Source of the DNA: Treponema sp.
GTDB taxonomy: Bacteria; Spirochaetota; Spirochaetia; Treponematales; Breznakiellaceae
Reading direction: 5' to 3'
Assembly: GCA_031258265.1 (NCBI GenBank)
Contig: JAIRNB010000241.1
Span: forward strand, 1 to 12,430
DNA length: 12,430 bases
Shown: piece after piece, positions 1 through 5,211 of the stretch
How positions within the stretch are numbered: the stretch's first letter is position 1
Layout of the letters: the number at the start of each line of letters is the position of its first letter
The notes under the pieces: generated by a model
Seen by the model: the letters and a program-made list of their open reading frames with translations, nothing else
Told to the model about the DNA's origin: nothing
Databases searched by the model: none
Translations under genes and position numbers: made by a program

Positions 1-125
1 AACTTCTGGGAAAGCATGGGATTGATGATCATCATCCCCGACGTAAGGCCCGAAAAGAGGATCCCCGCCGCGAAACGGCCGCGTTTCCCCTTCAAATAAT
101 TCCAGAGCCAAGCAACCTGAGACAT
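1..125 (-). CDS. N-terminus of a probable ABC-exporter membrane subunit (partial)
   Basis: This minus-strand reading frame starts with ATG at 125 and is open to the window edge, giving 41 complete codons. A GAGAGG ribosome-binding sequence (131-136 read on the minus strand) lies 5 nt before the start. The peptide begins MSQVAWLWNYLKGKRGRF and continues into a hydrophobic stretch, AAGILFSGLTSGMMIINPML. A short amphipathic piece ending in basic residues (K-G-K-R-G-R), followed directly by the first membrane helix, is the usual start of fused membrane-ATPase exporters of the MsbA/multidrug type. I infer such an exporter half-transporter. No ATPase motif is visible because the rest lies outside the window, so any other polytopic membrane protein is possible. 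It is transcribed divergently from cpdB, across an 869-bp gap. Confidence 0.5.
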   Translation of the reverse strand, partial: MSQVAWLWNYLKGKRGRFAAGILFSGLTSGMMIINPMLSQK

Positions 126-352
126 AAAAACCTCTCGATAACCAGGGGGGGGTCCGCCGTGGAACCGGAACCGCAAAATCCCCAAGCAGCCCAATTCGCC
201 AAAATCCGGAATTTTAGCGTAACTTTTATTAAAGCTCTTTTCACAATTATGTTACAAGCCCTGGACAATGTCTCGATAACGATACTTATATTTTTTATCC
301 CTGCCCTTTCAAAACTGAAGTTTCGTAAGAAGCTCAACCTGTTTGTACCTAT

Positions 353-375
353 TGAGGGGGGAGCCTCCCCCCTCA
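353..375. repeat. Perfect inverted repeat, GC-rich
   Basis: Arms TGAGGGGGGAG and CTCCCCCCTCA (11 bp each, 353-363 and 365-375) are separated by one base, so a folded form would lose the innermost pairs to a loop. No T-run follows on either strand, so it does not look like an intrinsic terminator. It lies in the upstream region of the leftward ABC gene. Confidence 0.6.
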
Positions 376-388
376 CTCCATAGTCCTC

Positions 389-485
389 CCCGGCGGCCGC
401 CGGGTCCGGTCTATTCCGTTACCCCCCTCTGCGGGGCAAGACCGGCGGCTTTCCGCCCCGCAACGCCCCGGTGACCGGCGCCGGT
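389..485. repeat. Cluster of GC-rich palindromes
   Basis: Three self-complementary pieces lie within 97 bp. A 16-bp perfect palindrome CCCGGCGGCCGCCGGG spans 389-404. An 8-bp inverted repeat has arms TGCGGGGC (430-437) and GCCCCGCA (455-462), and an alternative inner hairpin GGCGG/CCGCC overlaps the second arm. A 12-bp palindrome ACCGGCGCCGGT spans 474-485. None is followed by a T-run. Function unknown. Confidence 0.55.
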
Positions 486-576
486 TGGCGGTATTTTTTA
501 CCCGGTATTTATGAATCCCCCACATTCCCCTGACAGTTATCCTGTAGTGTTTGCCATAGGAGGTCCGACGTAAAGC

Positions 577-592
577 CTAAAAAATGGCAGGG
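577..592. repeat. 16-bp direct repeat, copy 1
   Basis: CTAAAAAATGGCAGGG here is identical to 735-750. In the second copy it forms the left arm and loop of a perfect hairpin, but this copy lacks the matching right arm. The preceding sequence (560-570) contains AGGAGGT but no credible reading frame follows it. Confidence 0.55.
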
Positions 593-733
593 GGCGAAGT
601 AATTGCCCTGGTAAAGGGCGCTAAGGAAAATATGTAACACCCGCCCGGCGCACGGCAACGGTATATATCCCGGCCAAATGCAAGCCCGGCTTTAGGCGGG
701 CGGGCGCGCCGCGGGGCCGGCTGTGGTAAACGT

Positions 734-765
734 GCTAAAAAATGGCAGGGATGCCATTTTTTAGC
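734..765. repeat. Perfect 14-bp hairpin
   Basis: Arms GCTAAAAAATGGCA (734-747) and TGCCATTTTTTAGC (752-765) pair completely around a 4-nt loop GGGA. The left arm belongs to the 16-bp direct repeat that also occurs at 577-592. In RNA from either strand this would be a stable, partly A-U stem. No T-run follows the arm, and no gene ends directly upstream, so a terminator role is not supported. Confidence 0.7.
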
Positions 766-782
766 CGCAAACGAAGTTTGCG
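766..782. repeat. Small hairpin with 3-nt loop
   Basis: CGCAAAC (766-772), loop GAA, GTTTGCG (776-782). It directly abuts the 14-bp hairpin on the left, and the family A repeat starts just after it. It has the same design (perfect arms, 3-nt loop) as hairpins at 813-831, 10954-10976, 10980-11004, 11098-11110 and 11147-11165. Confidence 0.55.
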
Positions 783-783
783 C

Positions 784-888
784 GCGCAAGGGATAGAGCG
801 GAAATACCGGAGGCTTTACCGTAGGTAAAGCTGAGGAATTGCAGCGATAGCCCGGTTTTTGCGGGCACGCAAAAATGCGCCCCGCTAA
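784..888. repeat. Family A structured intergenic repeat, copy 1
   Basis: This ~105-bp element recurs at 11119-11222. The first 28 bases (784-811, beginning GCGCAAGGGATAGAGCGG) and a 28-base block after the central hairpin (833-860) are identical in both copies. Between them lies a hairpin, GCTTTACC / GGTAAAGC with loop GTA (813-831), whose arms differ completely in copy 2 but still pair perfectly. A second stem, TTTTTGCG / CGCAAAAA with loop GGCA (856-875), is also kept with changed bases. The two halves share a similar core (AGGGATAGAGCGG... and AGGAATTGCAGCG..., each ending in CCGG). It ends about 40 bp before the cpdB promoter. It could be a REP-like element, a miniature mobile element or part of a structured RNA. 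Confidence 0.75.
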
Positions 889-929
889 CTATAAAAAAGC
901 AAAGGCCGCGCCCTGCCGTGGTTTTCTAT

Positions 930-957
930 TTGAAATTCCCCGAATCTCAGCTAGAAT
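930..957 (+). promoter_or_regulatory. Candidate sigma-70 promoter for cpdB
   Basis: TTGAAA (930-935), 16-bp spacer, TAGAAT (952-957); five of six matches to each consensus hexamer. Transcription would start near 964, leaving a ~30-nt leader with GAGGAG (981-986) before the ATG at 995. Confidence 0.5.
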
Positions 958-994
958 AGACTGGTTAGAACCGGTCAAAAGAGGAGACACAATT

Positions 995-2992
995 ATGAGA
1001 AGTCAATGCCAAAAAGCGAAATTTCCCGTCCGTTTTGCCTTTACCCTTCTGCTGCTGCTGTCCGCCCTGGCGGCGCTGTCCGGGCAAACCATGGACATTA
1101 CGATCCTGGCTACCTCGGATGTCCATAACAACTACATGGATTATGACTATTTTACCGATACCCCGACGGAGCAGACCGGCCTGGTGCGGATCGCCACGGC
1201 GATCAAGGAGATCCGGGCCAGGGACCCCAATGTCCTTCTCTTTGACAACGGAGACCTGATCCAGGGGAATCCCGTGGGGGAATATCTGGCGGCCCTCCCC
1301 CTGGAGGAGGGGGAGCCCAGCCCTATCATGGAACTTTTTAACATCATGAAGTACGACGCCATGGTCCTGGGGAATCATGAGTTCAATTTCGGGCTTCCCT
1401 ATCTGGACGCCGTTATCCGGGGGGCCAATTTTCCCGTCCTGGGGGCCAACGTGGTGACGTACTTTACCGGGGCCCCCTACTACCGGCCCTACAATATCCT
1501 GGTACGGAATTTTACCGACCGGGACGGGAACCTCCAGAGTCTTAAGATCGGTGTTCTGGGAGTCCTTACCCCCCAGATTGTTACCTGGGACGGGGCCCTG
1601 CTCAAAGGCAAGGTACGGACTCTGGACGGCTACGATGCAGCCCGCCGCTATGTGCCGGAAATAAAAGCCGCCGGGGCGGACATTGTGGTGATCCTGGCCC
1701 ACACGGGAATCCAGGACTACCCCCGCAAGGGCGGGGAAGAAAATTTCGGCCATTTCCTTACGGAGATTCCCGGAGTTGACGTGGTAATAACCGGCCATGC
1801 CCACGAGAAATTCCCCGGCAGGGCCTTTGAAAGGATGCGGGGCGTGGATACCGCCAAGGGGACCATCAACGGCATCCCCGTGGTCATGCCCGGCAGTTTT
1901 GCCGACACCCTGGGGCTCGTCCGCCTGGCGCTGCGGCGGACCAGCGAGGGCTGGGAACGGATTGACGGCAGCGGCAGCCTGCTCCCGGTCTACGACAGCG
2001 CCGCCCGGAAGGCAAATTATGCGGCGGACCCTGAACTAAGATCCCTGCTGAACCCCCTCCACGAAGCGGTTCTGGAGTACATCCGCGCCCCCGTGGGGGC
2101 CTCCGGCGGGGGTGACGCCGCCGGAGGCCGCCTGACGGCGGCCCTGACCAGCTTTTTCGCGGTAATCCGGGACGACTATTCGGTGCAGATCATCAACGAG
2201 GCCCAGATCCACTATGCCCGGCAGGTCCTGGCCTCCGGCCCCTACGCCAAACTCCCCATCCTTTCCGCGGCGGCCCCCTTCAAGGCCGGAGGCCGGCAGG
2301 GGCCCCGGTACTATACCAACGTTCCCGCAGGCCCCCTGGCGATTAAGAACATCGCCGATCTCTACGTTTACCCCAATACGGTGGTGATTCTTAAACTCAG
2401 CGGCGCGGGGATCAAGGAATGGCTGGAACACAGCGCCGGCCAGTTCAACCAGTTGGACGGCGGAAACCAGGGGGAGCAGTACATCCAGAACGACGATTTC
2501 CCCACCTACCTCTACGATGTCATTGACGGAAGCGGGAACGGAGACCCAGGGGGGGAAGGGGCTTTGACCTATAAAATCGACACCACCCAGCCGGCAAAGT
2601 ACAACCGGGACGGCAGCATCCAAAACCCCGGCGCGGAACGGATCAAAGAACTCCGCTATAACGGCGCGCCCATCGACCCCGCCCAGGAATTCGCCCTGGT
2701 TACCAACAACTACCGGGCCTACGGCGGCGGGAATTTCCCCGGCGGCAGCCCTGGGAACATCATCCTGGAAAGCCCCGATGAAAGCCGCCAGGTGATCCTC
2801 CGTTACATCAACGAAAAACGGGAACTAAGCCCCCGGCCCAACAACAACTGGGAACTTATCCTGCCCCAGGGTTCCGGCCCCCTGCTTTTCCTCAGTTCCC
2901 CGGAGGCCAATACCCCGGACAGTCTGCCGGCGGGCATCAGCTTTGTCCGCGCCACCGATACAGGCTTTGCCGTCTACCAGGTCCAACCTTAA
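995..2992 (+). CDS. cpdB: 2',3'-cyclic-nucleotide 2'-phosphodiesterase/3'-nucleotidase (CpdB family), exported
   Basis: This 665-residue periplasmic metallophosphoesterase should hydrolyse 2',3'-cyclic nucleotides and 3'-nucleotides to nucleosides and phosphate for salvage. Residues 1-~30 are a Sec signal peptide: basic N-terminus, Leu-rich core, A-L-S-G end, no lipobox Cys. The calcineurin-like domain (about 34-310) shows the two-metal set in order: D42-x-H44, G86-D87, G126-N-H-E129, H236 and G267-H-A-H270. The C-terminal 5'-nucleotidase domain (about 385-620) has NIADLYVYPNT (452-462), SAGQFNQ (480-486), VTNNYRAYGGGNF (569-581) and SPDESR (593-598), which match CpdB more closely than UshA. 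The length fits the family. The start is taken at 995 because GAGGAG lies 8 nt upstream and the signal peptide begins there. An upstream ATG at 875 has no ribosome-binding site and lies inside the repeat. Likely monocistronic. Confidence 0.93.
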   Translation: MRSQCQKAKFPVRFAFTLLLLLSALAALSGQTMDITILATSDVHNNYMDYDYFTDTPTEQTGLVRIATAIKEIRARDPNVLLFDNGDLIQGNPVGEYLAALPLEEGEPSPIMELFNIMKYDAMVLGNHEFNFGLPYLDAVIRGANFPVLGANVVTYFTGAPYYRPYNILVRNFTDRDGNLQSLKIGVLGVLTPQIVTWDGALLKGKVRTLDGYDAARRYVPEIKAAGADIVVILAHTGIQDYPRKGGEENFGHFLTEIPGVDVVITGHAHEKFPGRAFERMRGVDTAKGTINGIPVVMPGSFADTLGLVRLALRRTSEGWERIDGSGSLLPVYDSAARKANYAADPELRSLLNPLHEAVLEYIRAPVGASGGGDAAGGRLTAALTSFFAVIRDDYSVQIINEAQIHYARQVLASGPYAKLPILSAAAPFKAGGRQGPRYYTNVPAGPLAIKNIADLYVYPNTVVILKLSGAGIKEWLEHSAGQFNQLDGGNQGEQYIQNDDFPTYLYDVIDGSGNGDPGGEGALTYKIDTTQPAKYNRDGSIQNPGAERIKELRYNGAPIDPAQEFALVTNNYRAYGGGNFPGGSPGNIILESPDESRQVILRYINEKRELSPRPNNNWELILPQGSGPLLFLSSPEANTPDSLPAGISFVRATDTGFAVYQVQP

Positions 2993-3010
2993 AGGGCCGG
3001 AGGGGGGACA

Positions 3011-3057
3011 CGGGGGTTTCAGCGGCCAGGCTGCCGGCCCCCCGCTTTGCTGTTTTT
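3011..3057 (+). terminator. Possible intrinsic terminator after cpdB
   Basis: An outer stem CGGGGG (3011-3016) with CCCCCG (3039-3044) encloses an inner stem CGGC (3023-3026) with GCCG (3033-3036). It is followed a few bases later by TGTTTTT (3051-3057). It starts 19 bp after the cpdB stop. The internal loops and the 6-nt offset before the T-run make it imperfect. Confidence 0.4.
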
Positions 3058-3070
3058 AAGCGGCGGCCGT

Positions 3071-3090
3071 CCAAAAACTGAAATTTTGGG
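3071..3090. repeat. Short palindrome of the ACTGAA(G/A)T type
   Basis: CCAAAA and TTTTGG pair around ACTGAAA. The core closely resembles the perfect hairpin at 4280-4309 and the shorter palindrome at 312-323. It overlaps the -35 region of the peptidase promoter. Confidence 0.4.
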
Positions 3091-3113
3091 AAAGCCCCCG
3101 GCTCTATTATAAT
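3086..3113 (+). promoter_or_regulatory. Candidate promoter for the Xaa-Pro peptidase
   Basis: A perfect -10 TATAAT (3108-3113) lies 16 bp after TTGGGA (3086-3091; four of six matches). The predicted start near 3120 leaves a ~29-nt leader containing GGAGG (3139-3143) before the ATG at 3149. Confidence 0.45.
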
Positions 3114-3148
3114 TTTTTGGAATAGGCTGCCTTTCCGCGGAGGTGATT

Positions 3149-4249
3149 ATGGCGGATATTTATCAAAATCGCTGGGAAAAGGCCCGCAGGGCTATGGCGG
3201 AGGCGGGGATAGGCTCCCTGCTTTTGGTCCCCACCACCGATATGCGGTACATGACCGGTTTCCGGGGGCATATCTCCGACCGGCTTATCTGTCTGCTGCT
3301 CACCATGGACAGCGCCTTTGTTATTGTGCCCGGCTTTGAGAAGGCCCGGCTTAACAGGGAACTTACCGGCAAGGCCGAAGTGATCAGCTTTAGTGATGGG
3401 GATGATCCCTACAAAATATTGGCGAATTTACTGCGGGAAAAAGGGGGCCGCGCTGCGGCGGTGGACAACCGCATCTGGGGCGGAAATCTGTTGGAACTGC
3501 AGGAACGGCTTCCCAAACACCGCTGGGTGAATGCCGGAACTGTTATCACCCCCCTGCGGATGCAAAAAGACGAGGAGGAGTACCGCCTGATTCGGGAGGC
3601 CCAGCGCCTGGCCGGTGTGGGACTGGCGGAACTCTACCAATGGGGCCTAAAAGGGCGCACCGAAAAGGATGTGGCGGCCAAGCTCACCGAATTTCTCACC
3701 GGGGCGGGGCTTGCAAAGTCCTCCTGGGGGCCGATTGTGGCGTCCGGGCCCGATAGCGCCGTACCCCACTGGACCGCGGGGGACCGGATTATCCAAAAAG
3801 GGGATGCCGTGGTGATAGACTTCGGCGGTGAATATGGCGGCTACCAGGCGGACATGACCAGAACCCCGATAGTGGGTAAAGCCACGGATGAGTTCCGGCG
3901 GGTATACGAGGTGGTGTTCCGGGCCAACGAAGCGGCCTTTCACGCGGTAAAGCGGGGCGTTCCCTGCGAGGCCGTAGACCAGGCCGCCCGGGCGGTAATC
4001 ACCCAGGCAGGATACGGCGTGTATTTTACCCACCGGCTGGGCCACGGCCTGGGTTTAGACGAACATGAAGACCCCTACATGGTAGAGGGGAACAAGCTCC
4101 CCCTGGAACCGGGGATGGTATTTTCCGATGAGCCCGGCGTGTACATGGACGGTAAATTCGGTATCCGCACGGAAGACATCCTTATCCTTAAAGAGGACGG
4201 CCCCGAACGGCTCACGGACTTCAGCCATGACCTGGTGGAGATCGACTAA
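3149..4249 (+). CDS. M24-family Xaa-Pro aminopeptidase/dipeptidase
   Basis: This 366-residue cytosolic metallopeptidase should cleave the bond before proline in small peptides. Residues 1-~135 form the creatinase-type N-terminal domain and about 144-366 the pita-bread catalytic domain. All five dinuclear-metal ligands are visible: D224 (VVIDFGG), D235 (QADMTRT), H299 (RLGHGLGLDEHE), E328 (SDEPGVY) and E342 (IRTEDI). H207 (VPHW) and the HEDP stretch, also family-typical, are present. There is no signal peptide. The start at ATG 3149 is chosen because GGAGG (3139-3143) sits 5 nt before it; a GTG at 3143 would overlap that ribosome-binding sequence. PepQ and PepP subfamilies cannot be told apart safely here. 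The nearby peptide importer suggests, but does not show, a shared role in using Pro-peptides. Confidence 0.9.
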   Translation: MADIYQNRWEKARRAMAEAGIGSLLLVPTTDMRYMTGFRGHISDRLICLLLTMDSAFVIVPGFEKARLNRELTGKAEVISFSDGDDPYKILANLLREKGGRAAAVDNRIWGGNLLELQERLPKHRWVNAGTVITPLRMQKDEEEYRLIREAQRLAGVGLAELYQWGLKGRTEKDVAAKLTEFLTGAGLAKSSWGPIVASGPDSAVPHWTAGDRIIQKGDAVVIDFGGEYGGYQADMTRTPIVGKATDEFRRVYEVVFRANEAAFHAVKRGVPCEAVDQAARAVITQAGYGVYFTHRLGHGLGLDEHEDPYMVEGNKLPLEPGMVFSDEPGVYMDGKFGIRTEDILILKEDGPERLTDFSHDLVEID

Positions 4250-4279
4250 CGAAAAAACAGCGGCCCTTTCACCATTAAA

Positions 4280-4309
4280 GTTGTTCAAAAACTGAAGTTT
4301 TTGAACAAC
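4280..4309. repeat. Perfect 14-bp inverted repeat between peptidase and alaX
   Basis: Arms GTTGTTCAAAAACT (4280-4293) and AGTTTTTGAACAAC (4296-4309) are separated by GA. It starts 30 bp after the peptidase stop and ends 36 bp before the alaX ATG. It is A-T rich and lacks a clean T-run after the arm, so a terminator is possible but not typical. The core AAAACTGAAGTTTT recurs in modified form at 312-323 and 3071-3090. Confidence 0.65.
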
Positions 4310-4345
4310 AACCGCTTAAAAATTAAAAAAAAGGAGTAACAAAAC

Positions 4346-4996
4346 ATGAGTATCAAACTATTTTGGGAAGATACCTACCGGGCACAAAACGAGGCAGTGG
4401 TAACATCTATAGACGGGGACGTGGTGACGGTAGATAAGACCGTGGCTTTCGCCTACCCCGGCGGACAGGTCTTTGACACGGGGACTCTCGGCGGCTTTCC
4501 TATTCTAAATGCCCGGTACGAAAACCGGGAGTTGTACTATACCCTTCCGGCAGGCCACACCCTGAACAAGGGAGATGCCGTGACGGTGATTATTGATTGG
4601 GACCGCCGCTACGCCTTAATGAAGCTGCACTTTGTGACGGAGTTACTTTTAGTGGTACTGGGCAAGAACTATGGACGCCATAAGATTACCCAGGCGGATA
4701 TATTGCCCGATAAGGCGATAGTGGGTTTTGACTGGAACATTGATATTGCCGGGACTTTTCCAACTCTGAATGAGGAGCTTAAAAAGCTCATCGCCGATGA
4801 TATTCCCATCATAAGCGCCTACCAAGACAGGGAGAACGAAAAACGCTACTGGGAGATACCGGGTTTGGCAAAGGTACCCTGTGGCGGCACTCACCTCAAG
4901 CGTACTGGCGAGATTGGTCCCTTCGTTCTGAAAAAAATTCCCGCAGAAAAAGGAAAAGCCGCCCTGGAGATTGAACTTACCCCCGGTAATGGGTAG
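4346..4996 (+). CDS. AlaX-type alanyl-tRNA editing protein, H-x3-E variant
   Basis: This 216-residue protein resembles the free-standing editing domains related to alanyl-tRNA synthetase, which hydrolyse Ser- or Gly-mischarged tRNA-Ala. Its length fits the medium (AlaX-M) class. Residues 1-~90 form the small beta-barrel-like part with YPGGQVFDTG (37-46), equivalent to the G-G-G-Q loop. The zinc site follows: LMKLHFVTELL carries H95 and E99, and VPCGGTHLKRTGEIG carries C179 and H183. The usual first motif is H-x3-H; here the second His is Glu. The second motif (C-x3-H) is intact. AAGGAG (4331-4336) lies 9 nt before the ATG. Base composition looks more A-T rich than cpdB. Editing function is inferred from the fold; the altered metal ligand leaves activity and specificity open. 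Confidence 0.8.
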   Translation: MSIKLFWEDTYRAQNEAVVTSIDGDVVTVDKTVAFAYPGGQVFDTGTLGGFPILNARYENRELYYTLPAGHTLNKGDAVTVIIDWDRRYALMKLHFVTELLLVVLGKNYGRHKITQADILPDKAIVGFDWNIDIAGTFPTLNEELKKLIADDIPIISAYQDRENEKRYWEIPGLAKVPCGGTHLKRTGEIGPFVLKKIPAEKGKAALEIELTPGNG

Positions 4997-5117
4997 ATAT
5001 TGAAACAAGCTCAGTTACTCATATTAATCCTCCCGGAAAGCCGCGCCTACCGGCCGTGACTCTAAAAATCGGAATCCCTTAAAAACCACTTGTTTCCCCT
5101 TCCCCTTCTCTTTTTCC

Positions 5118-5146
5118 TTGACATCCATAATTATTATATATACGAT
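5118..5146 (+). promoter_or_regulatory. Sigma-70 promoter of the binding-protein/permease operon
   Basis: A perfect -35 TTGACA (5118-5123), 17-bp spacer and TACGAT (5141-5146; four of six). Transcription would start near 5153, giving a ~59-nt leader. A pyrimidine-rich tract (about 5088-5117) lies directly upstream. Confidence 0.6.
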
Positions 5147-5154
5147 AGGATTAC

Positions 5155-5168
5155 TAGGAATTATTCCT
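5155..5168. promoter_or_regulatory. Candidate operator at the transcription start of the binding-protein operon
   Basis: Perfect palindrome AGGAAT-T-ATTCCT (5156-5168), located about +3 to +15 relative to the predicted start. The 10-mer TAGGAATTAT (5155-5164) recurs at 10800-10809 in the promoter of the ATPase operon, within another palindrome built from the same ATTCCT/AGGAAT half-sites. A regulator is inferred; none is encoded in the window. Confidence 0.45.
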
Positions 5169-5211
5169 GGATAATTTTGTGCTGATCAGTATGATCGCAA
5201 GGAGACTCATT

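Larger units (their letters stand above)
126..994. other. Long non-coding region between divergent genes
   Basis: No reading frame here has a ribosome-binding site and plausible composition. Short open frames at 92-376, 159-383 and 577-789 look like chance openings across AT-rich or repeat DNA. Contents from left to right: an AT-rich island (about 205-330) likely to hold the promoter of the leftward gene; a perfect inverted repeat at 353-375; GC-rich palindromes at 389-404, 430-462 and 474-485; a 16-bp direct repeat (577-592 and 735-750), the second copy of which is part of a perfect 14-bp hairpin; a short hairpin at 766-782; the family A repeat (784-888); and the cpdB promoter (930-957). Confidence 0.7.

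Noticed and set aside
577..789. 70-codon minus-strand open frame
   Set aside because: It is composed of hairpin and GC-rich repeat sequence, with no ribosome-binding site or recognisable product.
875..994. Upstream ATG extending cpdB by 40 residues
   Set aside because: It has no ribosome-binding site, lies inside the family A repeat and before the predicted promoter, and would bury the signal peptide.
965..1804. Long minus-strand open frame opposite cpdB (279 codons)
   Set aside because: It is an antisense shadow of a strongly supported gene in GC-rich DNA, with no recognisable domain.
3143..3148. GTG start for the Xaa-Pro peptidase
   Set aside because: It overlaps the GGAGG ribosome-binding sequence that is well placed for the ATG at 3149.
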